Below are positions 53,913 to 63,857 of a stretch of 64,000 nucleotides of DNA, one piece after another. This DNA comes from Akkermansia muciniphila (GTDB taxonomy: Bacteria > Verrucomicrobiota > Verrucomicrobiia > Verrucomicrobiales > V1-33): NCBI GenBank assembly GCA_945861415.1, contig CAMAUV010000002.1, positions 105,817-169,816 on the forward strand. The letters run 5' to 3'. The notes below the pieces were generated by a model. That model saw only the letters and a list, made by a program, of their open reading frames with translations, had not been told where the DNA came from and made no database searches. The position numbers and the translations under genes are program-made. Each line of letters opens with the position of its first letter. Positions within the stretch are counted from its first letter, which is position 1.

Positions 53913-54986
53913 TCACTTCCCCTCTGGCGTGAGGCTTTGCTCTTTTTGCGCCTGCCAAAGTACGGTGATGAGGCCGTAGGCGAGGGACATCACAATTGGG
54001 CCGAGTAGAATGCCGAGCAGGCCGAAGTATTTGAGCCCTCCCAGCACGGAGAAGAAGATGACCAGTTCGTGCAGCTTAGCCCGCTGGCCGACGAGGATGG
54101 GGCGGAGCACGCCGTCGATGCTGCTAATGAGGAACTGACCGACGACGGCCAAAATAATCGCTTTGGTATAATCGCCGTGGATGGCGAGGTAAACGGCGGC
54201 AGGCAGCCACACGAGCCAGGCCCCGACGATGGGCAGCGTGCAGAGCAGCGTCATCACTAGGCCCCATGTGACGGGAGACTTGAGCCCCAGCGCCCAGAAG
54301 GTGAGGCCGCCCAGAAGTCCCTGGATGGCCGCCACCATGAGCACGCCATACACGCAGCCACCCAGCACCTCCTCCAGCCTGCGAAACAGCTTCATGGTTT
54401 GCTCGTGCGGCAGGGGAATGAATCCGGCGGTTCTCTCTCCCAGCTTTTGTCCGTCCCGGAAAAGGAAGAAGAGTACGAAGAGCAGGAAGATGAAGTTTAG
54501 CAGAAACCCCATGATGCCTCCCACGACGGAGAAAGCGTTGTTCACGATGAATTTGGAAACGGTGTCCGTCATTTCGCTGACCTTCTCTTTCGTGAGTACT
54601 TTACTGAGTTCCCAGCGGTCACGCAGGTCCGCTAGCCAGTTACCGCTCTCCGCATTCCACTTTTCCTGCACATCGAGAATCGCTCCCCTAACCTCTGCCG
54701 CCGCTGCCGGCACTTCTCCTACCATCGTGATAGAGACGAAGGTAAATGGGACCACCAGCACGATGAGCGTGAAGACCGTGGATAAGAATGCAGCCAAAAC
54801 GGGGCGCCGCGTTTTCCGCACGAACCACTTGTGCACCGGCTGAAATATCACGGCGAGACTGATGCCGAGCACCAGCACCTCAACGAAGGGCTCAAGCACT
54901 TTCCATGAGAGATAAATCGTCAGCGCTGTGACGGCGAGCAGGGCCACCCAGCGGTTGAGACGGGCTTGGGAACTAAGTGCGGACAT
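53913..54986 (-). CDS. AI-2E family (PerM-like) membrane transporter
   Basis: About 357 residues with around seven or eight hydrophobic segments. Signature elements include the N-terminal pair (WVALLAVTALTIYLSW, LVLGISLAVIFQPVHKWFV), a periplasmic stretch of about 70 residues with charged helices, and the C-terminal LLCTLPIVGAWLVWLPAAV and the conserved KLHELVIFFSVLGGLKYFG followed by GILLGPIV. Proteins of this family export AI-2 or ions such as Na+/H+; the substrate cannot be inferred here. It is followed by the Xaa-Pro peptidase gene region on the same strand. Confidence 0.85.
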   Translation of the reverse strand: MSALSSQARLNRWVALLAVTALTIYLSWKVLEPFVEVLVLGISLAVIFQPVHKWFVRKTRRPVLAAFLSTVFTLIVLVVPFTFVSITMVGEVPAAAAEVRGAILDVQEKWNAESGNWLADLRDRWELSKVLTKEKVSEMTDTVSKFIVNNAFSVVGGIMGFLLNFIFLLFVLFFLFRDGQKLGERTAGFIPLPHEQTMKLFRRLEEVLGGCVYGVLMVAAIQGLLGGLTFWALGLKSPVTWGLVMTLLCTLPIVGAWLVWLPAAVYLAIHGDYTKAIILAVVGQFLISSIDGVLRPILVGQRAKLHELVIFFSVLGGLKYFGLLGILLGPIVMSLAYGLITVLWQAQKEQSLTPEGK

Positions 54987-55010
54987 GTCGGCGGAAGAAG
55001 GCGCGAAAGG

Positions 55011-56228
55011 CTAGAGGAGCAAGAGGTCTTCGACGGCTCCGGCACTGATGGGAAATCCGTCCGTGAGCACGGCCGGGCCGTCCGCCGTGAGCAGAACGGT
55101 GTTTTCCAGCCTGATACCGAAGCCGGCTGCGGGCAAATATATGGCGGGCTCAACCGCCAGCACCTGACCCGCTGCCAGGGGCACGTCATCAGGCACAGGA
55201 TCATGCACCTCATGTCCGGTGTGGTGATAGGCACGGTGCATAAAGTAGCGGCGAAGCGCAGGAGAGGGCTGCCGGGGATCGCGCACCTCGGCGCTCTGGA
55301 GACGGCCCATACGCAGGAGTTCGGATTGAATGGCCAGTTCCACTTCCGCCTGACATTCGCTGAGCAGTCGGCCCGGACGGAGTAGGTTGGTGGCTAAATC
55401 CAGCACGCGGGCCACCGCCTCATAGATCTGACGTTGTTCCGGCGAAAACTTCCCTCCCACCGGAATGCAGCGCGCCATGTCTACGCACAGACCCTGCCAT
55501 TCCACGGTGAAGTCCAGCAGGGCCACCTCCCCCGCGGTCCATGGGCGCCGGTCGGCGCGCCAGTGCAGAGTGAGGGTCTCGCCGCCGGCCGCACAAATGG
55601 CCGGGCAGGAAAACCCGCGGGAGCCCTGCTTCATGATCTCGTGCAGAAACTCCGCCTTCACTTCGTAACCGCGCACTCCTGCGCGCACAAAGCCAGCTGC
55701 CCGGCGAAAAGCGGTGGCCGCCAGTGCACCGGCCCGCCGCATCGCCTCCTGCTCCGCCGGATGTTTCGCTGCCCGCAGCCGCCCCAGCAAAGGAGCCAGC
55801 CGGTCAAGCGAATGCAGCGGCAGCAAACGGCGGCAGAGCGAGGCAAGCGAAAAGTCCTCGCTCGGGGCAAAGGGATTTTCTGGGGCGTGGACGAACACCC
55901 GTTCCGCGCTGCGCGCCAAGGCCCGCAGCACCGTTTCAAATTCCGCTGCCGGCCTCACATCGCCGATGCCGTGGCCTGTTTCCTGGGCCCCTTCCCAGAG
56001 CGCATCCCGCGGCGACAGGAAAAGAATCACGCGCTCTTTGGTCAGGACCAGAAAGGAACCTGGTTCCCGCAGGCTGGTGAGATAGTGGAAATCTGGCCAC
56101 GGTTCCGCTGAGTCCACGCCGCACGGCAGCGCATGCGGGCCGGTGCTGATGACCGCCACCGCTCCCGCAGGCAGCAGCGCGGCAAGGCGGCTTCTGTTTT
56201 CATTGGCGGCAGTAGCGGGGGATTCCAT
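55011..56228 (-). CDS. Xaa-Pro aminopeptidase (M24B, PepP-like)
   Basis: About 405 residues from ATG 56228 (MESPATAANENRS). The N-terminal substrate-binding domain (PDFHYLTSLREPGSFLVL) leads to a pita-bread catalytic domain with the metal ligands in place: Asp in LLDFTVEW and Asp in LCVDMARCIPVG, His in YHHTGHEVHDPVP, Glu in VLAVEPAIYLP and Glu in GIRLENTVLL. It removes the first residue from peptides that have Pro in second place. It starts two bases after the PqiA stop, so the two are probably translationally coupled. Ends in TAG. Confidence 0.88.
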   Translation of the reverse strand: MESPATAANENRSRLAALLPAGAVAVISTGPHALPCGVDSAEPWPDFHYLTSLREPGSFLVLTKERVILFLSPRDALWEGAQETGHGIGDVRPAAEFETVLRALARSAERVFVHAPENPFAPSEDFSLASLCRRLLPLHSLDRLAPLLGRLRAAKHPAEQEAMRRAGALAATAFRRAAGFVRAGVRGYEVKAEFLHEIMKQGSRGFSCPAICAAGGETLTLHWRADRRPWTAGEVALLDFTVEWQGLCVDMARCIPVGGKFSPEQRQIYEAVARVLDLATNLLRPGRLLSECQAEVELAIQSELLRMGRLQSAEVRDPRQPSPALRRYFMHRAYHHTGHEVHDPVPDDVPLAAGQVLAVEPAIYLPAAGFGIRLENTVLLTADGPAVLTDGFPISAGAVEDLLLL

Positions 56229-56230
56229 AG

Positions 56231-57418
56231 TTACTTTCTGATGCCGGCCAGCAGTCCGCCGCCTCCCCAAAACGCCCCGGCTAGGGCTGCAATCCCAAGA
56301 TTGAGCGATGGCCAAAACCACGCGCCGCGCGGGCCTTCCAGCTTGAAGGTGTAGATGCGGCCGTGCCACTGGCGCTGCCACATGCTGTAGGTTTCCGCAT
56401 CGGCGCGTACATTCTCCTCCATCACCGTGTTGTTGAGAAATTTGGTGTAAACCACGTTCGACATCAGTTTCATGGAGCTAAGGTCATTCCAGTAAACCTC
56501 CTGCGGCACCGCATATTCAAGGTGGGTATTTTCGTCATCAAAGTTCACGTCCTTGATGCGTGCGGTCTCCACTGTGGAGCCGTCTTTGCGCTTCAGGACG
56601 AGGAAAGCCTCGGGCTTGGCCCACCCGGCATCGGTATTCATCGTCTGCCATGCCTCGCGCATCCGGGTCCATGTGTCCTCGCTGAAAAACTCGTGCCCCT
56701 TCTTCGTGATCTCCTGCAGGGCAAAGGTCTTTTCGATGCTGCGCTTTAGTTGTCCGCGTTCCGTGAGGCGCGTCATGACGATACTTTGAATGCGCCCGCC
56801 CGCCTCCGCCTCCGCTTCTATCCAGCACCACCATGCAATTCCGCTGCCCGCGAGAAGCATGAGCAAGTGCCGCCGCCAGTGCGGCCGGTGGCAGGGCTGG
56901 TACCCTGATTCCTTCCGAAGGCCGCGCTCCAGCATGGTGCCGGCGATCCCCGAGCACACCACTGCCGCCGTAAATAGATAGATGCCGCGGCAGGGCATAG
57001 TTTTCACGTAGTCGCCCACCTTCACCAGCAGCACGATCATAGCCACCACCAGCACGTCGAGCATGGAATACTTTGCCGTCCATGAGGCGGCCCACACGAG
57101 ACGCGCCCGGACACGCTTTGAAAGCCATGAGGCACCGGTGGCACAGAGCAGTGAGATCAGCAGCTTTACGATGGGGAAGATCACGCTGAAAACGAGGATG
57201 AGAGCGGCGAGGAACGTGTGTTCATTGCGCCACAGTTCACGAATTCCCGTCATCACCGAGAAGATGTGCGCTCCATCCAAAGCATTGGCCACCAGCATGG
57301 ACGGCACCACAAACGTCGGGACCAGCAGGGTGAGCCCGGCGAGCGAAAAGAGAACCGACCAGCGGTTCCAGTGGATGTTAGTGGCACGGGCGGTGGCCGC
57401 CCCGTCCAGCGAATTCAT
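56231..57418 (-). CDS. PqiA-like (paraquat-inducible protein A) membrane protein
   Basis: About 395 residues. Hydrophobic segments include WSVLFSLAGLTLLVPTFVVP, LAALILVFSVIFPIVKLLIS and SMLDVLVVAMIVLLVKVGDY; WTAKYSMLDVLVVAMIVLLV is the PqiA signature. The C-terminal 200 residues (after residue 190) hold a soluble, mixed-fold domain unlike E. coli PqiA and are followed by a final membrane segment (LNLGIAALAGAFWGGGGLLA). PqiA works with MCE proteins PqiB/C to move lipids; those genes are not here. It is 2 bases upstream of the Xaa-Pro peptidase. The family is clear, the extra domain is not. Confidence 0.75.
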   Translation of the reverse strand: MNSLDGAATARATNIHWNRWSVLFSLAGLTLLVPTFVVPSMLVANALDGAHIFSVMTGIRELWRNEHTFLAALILVFSVIFPIVKLLISLLCATGASWLSKRVRARLVWAASWTAKYSMLDVLVVAMIVLLVKVGDYVKTMPCRGIYLFTAAVVCSGIAGTMLERGLRKESGYQPCHRPHWRRHLLMLLAGSGIAWWCWIEAEAEAGGRIQSIVMTRLTERGQLKRSIEKTFALQEITKKGHEFFSEDTWTRMREAWQTMNTDAGWAKPEAFLVLKRKDGSTVETARIKDVNFDDENTHLEYAVPQEVYWNDLSSMKLMSNVVYTKFLNNTVMEENVRADAETYSMWQRQWHGRIYTFKLEGPRGAWFWPSLNLGIAALAGAFWGGGGLLAGIRK

Positions 57419-57519
57419 ATCACCTGACTGCTCTACTCCCGCGATGCTGTCAGCCGGGATTTTTGCTATCGATACGGAGGGGCCAGCACCGTAATTTTCA
57501 GTCCCTCTTTTACAGACAG

Positions 57520-57532
57520 CTTACAGACGGCG
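57520..57532 (+). promoter_or_regulatory. Motif CTTACAGACGGCG shared with the other vWA gene
   Basis: Identical to 34820-34832. Here it lies about 30 bases upstream of the ATG and is followed by ACTATAAGAG, a -10-like element. Confidence 0.4.
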
Positions 57533-57558
57533 CGTCTCCCGTGCCGCACTATAAGAGC

Positions 57559-59736
57559 ATGAACGCATCGACACTTCTTTCAATTTTCTCGCTGTCAGCC
57601 GCCTTGCCGGCCATTGCACAATCGCCGCATCAACTCGTGCCCGTCACCCGCTGGATCGGACATCAACCGCAACCCGAAAAGCCTATCGTTACCGCCGTGG
57701 ATGCTGCGGTCCAAATCGCGGATCAGCTTGCCATCACTACGCTTGTCATCACTGTGAAGAACAACGGCCCGCGCATAGCTGAGGCGGAAATGATCCTGCC
57801 GGTCCCTGACAATGCGGTGTTTAAGAGCTTCACTTTTGACGGCGCCCAACCGGGCAGCACGGCGAAACTCCTGCCAAAAGATGAAGCGCGCCGTCTCTAC
57901 GACAGCATCGTCGCCCGCAGCAAGGACCCCGCCCTGCTTGAGTTCGTCGGCACCGGCGCGCTCAAGTCCTCCGTTTTCCCAGTGCAGCCCGGGGGCGTTC
58001 AGCACGTGCGCATTACGTGGGAACAACTGCTCCCGGTGGATGGTCCGCGCATGGATTATATCCTGCCGCGCACGGAAGGCCTTGAATACAATGTGCCGTG
58101 GACCTTCACGGCCAACATCAACAGCGCTGTTCCTCTCGGCGCGGTGTATTCTCCCAGCCACGACATCGCCACCACCCATGCCAACGGCTGCACCAAAGTT
58201 ACGTTCACCGGCAACGCCTCGCGCCAGCCCGGCAGCATCCGGCTCTCCCTTCTCCGCCAGCAGGAGGGCATGAGTGCCAGCCTTACGGCCTGCCCGGATG
58301 AAAAAGGAAACGGCGGCTACTTCCTCATGCTCATCGCCCCGCCCGCCAAACGCCCCGAGGCCCAAAATATGAAGCGCGAACTCACGCTCGTGCTCGACAA
58401 AAGCGGCAGCATGGCTGGCGGTAAGCTGGATCAGGTAAAAACCGCCGCGGGCCAGATCATTGAAGGACTGGCCGATGGCGAGGCCTTCAATCTCATCGTC
58501 TACAACGAAGGTGTCGAGGCTTTCTCCGAGGTGCCCGTCGTGAAGAATGCCGACACCACCGCAAAAATCCGCAACTACATTTCCGCCCTCCGGCCCAGCG
58601 GTGGCACGAACATTCACGACTCCCTGCTGAAGGCCCTGCGTCAGCCGCCCACCGCCGGCATGCTGCCCATGGTGCTTTTCCTCACTGACGGCCTTCCCAC
58701 TGTGGGCGAGACGCGCGAGAAGCTCATCCGTCAGCTGGTGGAAAAAGAAAATCCTCATCAGCGCCGCGTCTTCAGTTTTGGCGTTGGCCTTGATGTGAAT
58801 ACGCCGCTGCTCAGCGGCATCGCGCGTGGCGCACGCGGCACCGCCTCCTTCGTTCTTCCCGGCGAGGACGTGGAGGTGAAAGTGGGCGGAGTTTCCCGCC
58901 GCCTGGCAGGTCCCCTGCTGGCGGACGTTACTCTCGCCTGCACTGAGCCCGGGCGGCTCCAGGATCTGCTCCCTGCGAAGATGCCGGATGTCTTCGAGGG
59001 CGATCAGATCGTCCTGCTGGGCCGCTACGCGGGCACTGCGCCCATCAATTTCAGTCTCACCGGACGCGATGCCGGCGGGGAGCGAAAGTTCCAGTTCTCT
59101 TTCCAGCTCGATAAAGCGCTCACTTCCAACACCCACGTCCCCCGCCTCTGGGCCGCGCGCCGCATCGCCGTTCTTACCGAAGCCGTGCGCGAACTGGGCG
59201 AGGATACCACCATCGCTGCCAGTGATCTCCGGCTGAAAGAACTCACGGATGAAATCGTGCGCCTCTCCCGCGAGTTTGGCGTGCTCAGCGAATATACCGC
59301 ATTTTTCGCCGACGACGGCACCCCACTGGCCTCCGCCCCTGCCGCCCAAACCCGGGCGCTGGAGGAGGTCACCAGAAAGAACTCACAGCGCGCCGGCGGT
59401 GCAAGCGCCGCGCAGGAACTCAACGTGGATGCCGCCAAGTCCAAAGCCACCCTCAACGGCCGTAACTGGAGCCTCGACGAAAAGCTCGCCGGTAGAGAAA
59501 CCGCCAGCGTTCAGCAGGTCAGCGACCGCGCTTACTATAACCGTAATGGCCGCTGGATCGACAGCAAGACGACCCCCGAAACCGCCGCCGCTCAGCCAGA
59601 CAAAACCATTGAAGTAGGCACGCCGGAATTCGCTGCGCTGGTGGACGAACTTGCCAGTCTAGGCAGGCTCAGCAGCCTCTCCCTGCGCGGCGAAATCTTG
59701 ATGGAGCACAAAGGCCAGCGCGTCCTCGTGAAGTGA
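57559..59736 (+). CDS. Exported VIT plus vWA domain protein
   Basis: About 725 residues from ATG 57559 (MNASTLLSIFSLSAALPAIA, a signal peptide). Residues about 30-165 are a VIT domain (GPRIAEAEMILPVPDNAVFK and the PKDEARRLYDSIVARSKDPA region), then a vWA domain with an intact metal-site (TLVLDKSGSMAGGK) and GGTNIHDSLLKALRQPP. The C-terminal half includes a long region with RELGEDTTIAASDLRLKELT and FGVLSEYTAFFADDG. Such VIT/vWA proteins (MopE/inter-alpha-trypsin-inhibitor-like) are surface or periplasmic and may hold ligands via Mg2+. It is divergent from the PqiA gene and followed by a 7-base CGCTTGC stem hairpin at 59741. Confidence 0.85.
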   Translation: MNASTLLSIFSLSAALPAIAQSPHQLVPVTRWIGHQPQPEKPIVTAVDAAVQIADQLAITTLVITVKNNGPRIAEAEMILPVPDNAVFKSFTFDGAQPGSTAKLLPKDEARRLYDSIVARSKDPALLEFVGTGALKSSVFPVQPGGVQHVRITWEQLLPVDGPRMDYILPRTEGLEYNVPWTFTANINSAVPLGAVYSPSHDIATTHANGCTKVTFTGNASRQPGSIRLSLLRQQEGMSASLTACPDEKGNGGYFLMLIAPPAKRPEAQNMKRELTLVLDKSGSMAGGKLDQVKTAAGQIIEGLADGEAFNLIVYNEGVEAFSEVPVVKNADTTAKIRNYISALRPSGGTNIHDSLLKALRQPPTAGMLPMVLFLTDGLPTVGETREKLIRQLVEKENPHQRRVFSFGVGLDVNTPLLSGIARGARGTASFVLPGEDVEVKVGGVSRRLAGPLLADVTLACTEPGRLQDLLPAKMPDVFEGDQIVLLGRYAGTAPINFSLTGRDAGGERKFQFSFQLDKALTSNTHVPRLWAARRIAVLTEAVRELGEDTTIAASDLRLKELTDEIVRLSREFGVLSEYTAFFADDGTPLASAPAAQTRALEEVTRKNSQRAGGASAAQELNVDAAKSKATLNGRNWSLDEKLAGRETASVQQVSDRAYYNRNGRWIDSKTTPETAAAQPDKTIEVGTPEFAALVDELASLGRLSSLSLRGEILMEHKGQRVLVK

Positions 59737-59809
59737 CTCGCGCTTGCGCGGAGCAAGCGAACACCCGTCCCCTTAGTGCGGGAAATAGACCGGCTATATA
59801 GCTGGCGAA

Positions 59810-61192
59810 TCAGAGGTGAATCGCGTGACCAAATGCGACGCCGGTGGCCTCGTGGACCGCTTCGCTGAGCGTCGGGTGGGCGTGGATGGTGGCTTCGATG
59901 TCGTCCTTGGTCAGCTCGGCGTTGATCGCGAGGCCCATTTCGGCGATCATCTCCGTGGCTTCCTGGCCGATGATATGAGCGCCGAGGACTTCGCCGTGCT
60001 CCTCGCCGTAGATGAGTTTCACGAAGCCCTCGCTCTCGCCCACAGCGAGCGCTTTGCCGCTGGCCATGAAAGGAAACTTTCCAACTTTATACTTAAGGCC
60101 CTTTTCCTTACAGGCGCGTTCGGTGAGGCCCACGCTGGCGACCTGCGGCTGGCAGTAGGTGCAGCCCGGGAACACTTCCACTTTCTTCGGTTTGCGATTG
60201 GTGAAAATGCCGTCCACGGCCTGGATGGCTTCGTAACTGGCGACGTGGGCAAGCCACGGCGGACCAATGATATCGCCAGCGGCATAGACGTCCTTCATGC
60301 TGGTTTGGTAGCGGGCATCGGTGAGGATGTAGCCACGCTGATCGAGCTTGGGCTGCTGGCCGCCGGGGAGTATGGGGGATATGCCGATGGAAACTAGCGC
60401 GACTTCGGCGGTGAGCGTCTGGGCTTTGCCATCCTTGCCTTCGACGGTGAGTTCGACGCCGCTGCCGGTGTCCTTACTAGCGGTGACTTTGGTGGAAGTG
60501 AGGCAAGTAATGCCCTGCTTCTTGAAGCTCTTTTCGAGGGCTTCACTGACTTCCGTGTCCTCCACAGGAAGGATATTGGGCATCATTTCCACCACTGTGA
60601 CTTTGGTGCCGAAGGAGGCGTAGAAGTAGGCGAACTCAATCCCGATGGCGCCGGCACCGATGACGATCATGTCCTTCGGCTGGGTAGCGCGTGTCATGGC
60701 ATCCTTGCTACCGATGACGGTGGTTCCAGTGAATGGCAGGCCGGGCATGGCGCGGGTGGCGCAGCCGGTGGCGATGAGGATATTTGCGCCTTCGATCACG
60801 CTCTTCGTTCCGTCTGCGGCCGTCACTTCCACCTTGCCTCCGCCGAGCAGGGCGCCGCTGCCGCGGATGTAATCCACCTTGTTTTTCTTGAAGAGGTGCT
60901 CGATTCCGTCGGCGAGCTTGTCACTGACCTTGCGGCTGCGGCCGATGACCGCACTCCAGTCATAGCTGAGCCCGTCGAACTTGAAACCGAAGTCCGCCGC
61001 GCGGTGCTTCATCAGGTGATACAACTCGGCATTCCGCAGCAGGCTTTTTGTGGGAATGCAGCCCCAGTTGAGGCAGGTGCCACCGGCGCGGTCGTTCTCT
61101 ACACAGGCTACCTTTTTGCCGAGTTGAGTAGCGCGAATGGCGCCGACGTAGCCCGCCGGTCCGCCGCCGATGACGATGAGGTCGTAGTTCAT
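59810..61192 (-). CDS. lpdA: Dihydrolipoyl dehydrogenase (E3)
   Basis: About 460 residues from ATG 61192 (MNYDLIVIGGGPAGYVGAIR). FAD site GGGPAG, redox-active disulfide GGTCLNWGCIPTKSLL (Cys40 and Cys45), NAD site VIGAGAIGIEFAYFYASFG and C-terminal catalytic HAHPTLSEAVHEA. It reoxidises lipoamide of the 2-oxoacid dehydrogenase complexes and the glycine cleavage system. No E1 or E2 gene is alongside. Upstream coding frame beyond 61192 has no support. Confidence 0.95.
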   Translation of the reverse strand: MNYDLIVIGGGPAGYVGAIRATQLGKKVACVENDRAGGTCLNWGCIPTKSLLRNAELYHLMKHRAADFGFKFDGLSYDWSAVIGRSRKVSDKLADGIEHLFKKNKVDYIRGSGALLGGGKVEVTAADGTKSVIEGANILIATGCATRAMPGLPFTGTTVIGSKDAMTRATQPKDMIVIGAGAIGIEFAYFYASFGTKVTVVEMMPNILPVEDTEVSEALEKSFKKQGITCLTSTKVTASKDTGSGVELTVEGKDGKAQTLTAEVALVSIGISPILPGGQQPKLDQRGYILTDARYQTSMKDVYAAGDIIGPPWLAHVASYEAIQAVDGIFTNRKPKKVEVFPGCTYCQPQVASVGLTERACKEKGLKYKVGKFPFMASGKALAVGESEGFVKLIYGEEHGEVLGAHIIGQEATEMIAEMGLAINAELTKDDIEATIHAHPTLSEAVHEATGVAFGHAIHL

Positions 61193-61329
61193 GGTAATGG
61201 GAAAAAATACGCCGCCACAGAATTCCGGGCGGCTGCAATTCCAAAACCGGGCGTGCCCGGCCGTGCAAGGGGGGCTTTCACCGGCAGACGCTTTTCGGGC
61301 AGGAGCCCTTACTTTTTCTGCTCCGGCTC

Positions 61330-62289
61330 CTATTCCGCCTTCTTTTCCGCCGCCGGGCTGTCTTTCGGCATCGTCCAGCCGGCCAGCCATTGCTCTTTGC
61401 CTGGGTTGGCTCCGAAATCTTTAATGAGGGACTGCTCGATGCCCGGCATGTGGGCGGCTCCGTAGAAAATGGCGAGCGCGCGGTGCTTTTTGGCGGAGAG
61501 AATTTCTCTCAGCTTTTTGACCACGACTTCGTTCCGCCCGCTGAGAATAGCGGATCCCTTCTCGCCCTCCATGATGGCTGTCATGGACTCCGCTTGGTCA
61601 AACATTTTGGCGAGCACCTTCTTAAATTCCGTAGCGGAGTCCTTGCTCAGTAGGATGCGCAGCAGGCCCACGATGTCTAGGTCCTGTGCCGGGAGGCTGT
61701 CCATTTCTCCGCTAAGCTGTGCGCGCATGGCGCGCATCATCATACCCATCATGCTCTCGCCGCGGGCTTTTTGCATGGCCGCAAACTCCTCCCACGTCGT
61801 GTCCGCGTGCACCATGTTAGGCTGGGTGTAGTCTATGCTGCCGAGCTGAAATTGTAGATTCAGATACTTCCCCATGCTGGTCTGGAGGAAATGGATGGCT
61901 CCCGCGGGCTTCTCTTTCTTCGCAGTCTCCGGTTTCTTCGCTGACGACTGCAAATCTCCAGGGTCCCCTACGAGTTCAAAGAGCACGGCATCATAGGCTT
62001 CGAACCTCTTGTTGAGCCCTTGGTAATACCCCGCATCTGCAATGTGGACGACGCCCACCAGATCAACGGTCACCCCTTCAGGGAGGTTGAAGGATTTGGA
62101 GGCAATTTCCAACCGCGCGCTCTTTTCGTCTTCGGCGAAGCGGATGTAATCCGGTAAATTCTTTTTCTCCTTCGTGTCCTGCGTCGCTCCGCCAGCGGCG
62201 GGGGGAGCTGGAGGCACCTTGTTTTCCGCAAGGGCCGTGAGCGACATGGCTGCAAGCGCAGCGGCAGAAAGGAGGATTCGGGTAAACAT
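61330..62289 (-). CDS. TraB/PrgY-like (TIKI-type) exported protein
   Basis: About 319 residues from ATG 62289, opening a signal peptide (MFTRILLSAAALAAMSLTAL). The mature protein has GVVHIADAGYYQGLNKRFE (the first conserved His), then VLFELVGDP with a conserved Glu, and near the C-terminus KKHRALAIFYGAAHMPGIEQ with the second His. This is the TraB/TIKI family layout, whose members include a putative metalloprotease or erythromycin esterase-like fold. Actual substrate unknown. Ends in TAG. Confidence 0.65.
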   Translation of the reverse strand: MFTRILLSAAALAAMSLTALAENKVPPAPPAAGGATQDTKEKKNLPDYIRFAEDEKSARLEIASKSFNLPEGVTVDLVGVVHIADAGYYQGLNKRFEAYDAVLFELVGDPGDLQSSAKKPETAKKEKPAGAIHFLQTSMGKYLNLQFQLGSIDYTQPNMVHADTTWEEFAAMQKARGESMMGMMMRAMRAQLSGEMDSLPAQDLDIVGLLRILLSKDSATEFKKVLAKMFDQAESMTAIMEGEKGSAILSGRNEVVVKKLREILSAKKHRALAIFYGAAHMPGIEQSLIKDFGANPGKEQWLAGWTMPKDSPAAEKKAE

Positions 62290-62438
62290 GACTGATCTCA
62301 ACATCCGGCTTCAGCAGAGGGTGTCAATGCCCGCGAACCTCTATTCCCTCCAAGCCATTAAGCCGTGCGTCGGGCAAGATCCAAACTTCCAGTTGCAGGC
62401 AAGCGCACCGAGGATATACGAAATGCCTGCAATTCTTC

Positions 62439-62513
62439 GCGCGCTTAGCTCAGTGGTAGAGCACATCCTTCACACGGATGGGGTCGCAGGTTCGAACCCT
62501 GCAGCGCGCACCA
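62439..62513 (+). tRNA. tRNA-Val (anticodon CAC), CCA encoded
   Basis: Acceptor GCGCGCT pairs with AGCGCGC; D-arm GCTC-AGTGGTA-GAGC; anticodon arm CATCC with loop TTCACAC (anticodon CAC) and GGATG; TPsiC arm with GTTCGAAC; the 3' end has ACCA in the DNA. It reads GUG valine codons. It lies between the TraB-like gene and the truncated DNRLRE gene and may be an integration site. Confidence 0.95.
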
Positions 62514-62653
62514 TGTTGAGACTCAACGCATTATGAGAATGCGTTAGGAGGAATGAGAACGGACCTGAGAACATTTCCAAGTGCGTCCAGAGACGTTCAC
62601 TGGTGTTTCGAGATGAGATACGTCGTATCCGTCCGCCGCATATCAGACGGCTG

Positions 62654-63857
62654 CTACACGTAACGCACGGTCAGTTTCGGACGCCGTGATGCGGTCGCAC
62701 CCTGACGTGAATCGAACTGCACACCATCGCCGCTGGTGTCGGTGTTGAGGCCGAGCCAGCCGTAGTTCGTGGATGGATTGGAGACCATCGCCTGCACGTC
62801 GGAGACGAGGATGTTGTCGCGGACGCTGATACTCACAATCGTGTCCAGGTTGACGCCGTTGCGCGAGCTTTCCGCGGCGACGGCTTCGATGCCGTCGTTG
62901 GTCACGCCGCCGCTGAGGCTGTTGTAGGTGCTGTTTTCGGCCCACGGGACCAGCATCCGGTACCACGCCCAGCCCTGGCCTTCCGCGGCCAGCCAGAAGT
63001 CGAAACGCGCCCCCACGACGACAGCGGTGGCCGGGATATGCGCCGACAGGTCGAATTTCAGCAGCGCCCGCCGGTCATCCGTTGGCGTGCCCGCCGTGAT
63101 GTCGAGCACGATGGTGGCCTCCGATCCGCGGTCCGTCGTTGGATTCGTTCCCCAAATGTAGGTGTCCAGCGTGCCGGCGTATCCCGCGGTTGGGGAGACG
63201 CCGTCCTGAAACACGACCGTGGTGGGCGCTTTTGAGACGCGGGAGTACTTGAACAGCGGAAAGCGGGTCGAGGATGAGCCCTCTGCGGAGAGGTATTCCG
63301 ACGCGGTGAAGTAATCCTGGTCGCCGTAGCTGAAACAAATCGCTTCCCCCTGCGGTTCCGCCTGCGGGTGCGATTTCTTCGGGCTCACGGAGCCACCGCC
63401 GACATAGGCGACTTCCACCGGCGTTTGCGTCAGGGCTGTGTAGATCGAGACCGATTTGTCGGGCCGGGCGAAGTAATAGATCGCGTCGTAGTTCTTCACC
63501 ATGAGTTCGTGCCCGTCGCGCGAGATGGTGCCGCCCACGACGTTGCAGGCAGTCGCACCGAGGGGAACCGTGGTGATGTCCGGCACGTCCCACATCTTGC
63601 CGAGATAGGTCATCGTTTGCGTCCCCGAGTAGCTGGCCTGGTGCGCGAGGTAGTAAACGCCCGGCTGCGATTCCCGTTTGGTAATCACGTACATGTCCCC
63701 GCTGTCAGGATCAACGATGAGGCATTCCGCGTCCTTGTGAGTCGGCGCAGAGCCGCCGCCGGGAAACTGGCAGACAATGGTTTCGATGTTGCCTGACGTG
63801 ATGGTGCCGTCGCTGCCGGTGATGGCCGGCTCCACACAGCGGTGGATATTGAACGAA
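62654..63857 (-). pseudogene. Truncated propeller/DNRLRE-domain secreted protein (N-terminal part missing)
   Basis: The reading frame ends at 62654 and runs back into IS-like sequence. The recognisable part starts about FNIHRCVEPAITGSDGTITS, continues with HKDAECLIVDPDSGDMYVIT (a beta-propeller blade of the DNA-bound protein type) and ends in a DNRLRE-like domain (DRRALLKFDLSAHIPATAVV, then PKLTVRYV at the end). A normal signal and earlier propeller blades are absent. On the other strand the sequence from 63855 is transposase, so the 5' end of the gene was removed or the junction is an assembly join. The DNRLRE domain is usually C-terminal in secreted proteins. Confidence 0.6.

Noticed and set aside
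57595..59349. A 584-codon minus-strand frame opposite the VIT/vWA gene
   Set aside because: The plus strand has a signal peptide, VIT and vWA motifs; the antisense frame shows none.
59793..59802. Palindrome GCTATATAGC downstream of the VIT/vWA gene
   Set aside because: Ten bases, single copy, no nearby gene start; likely chance.
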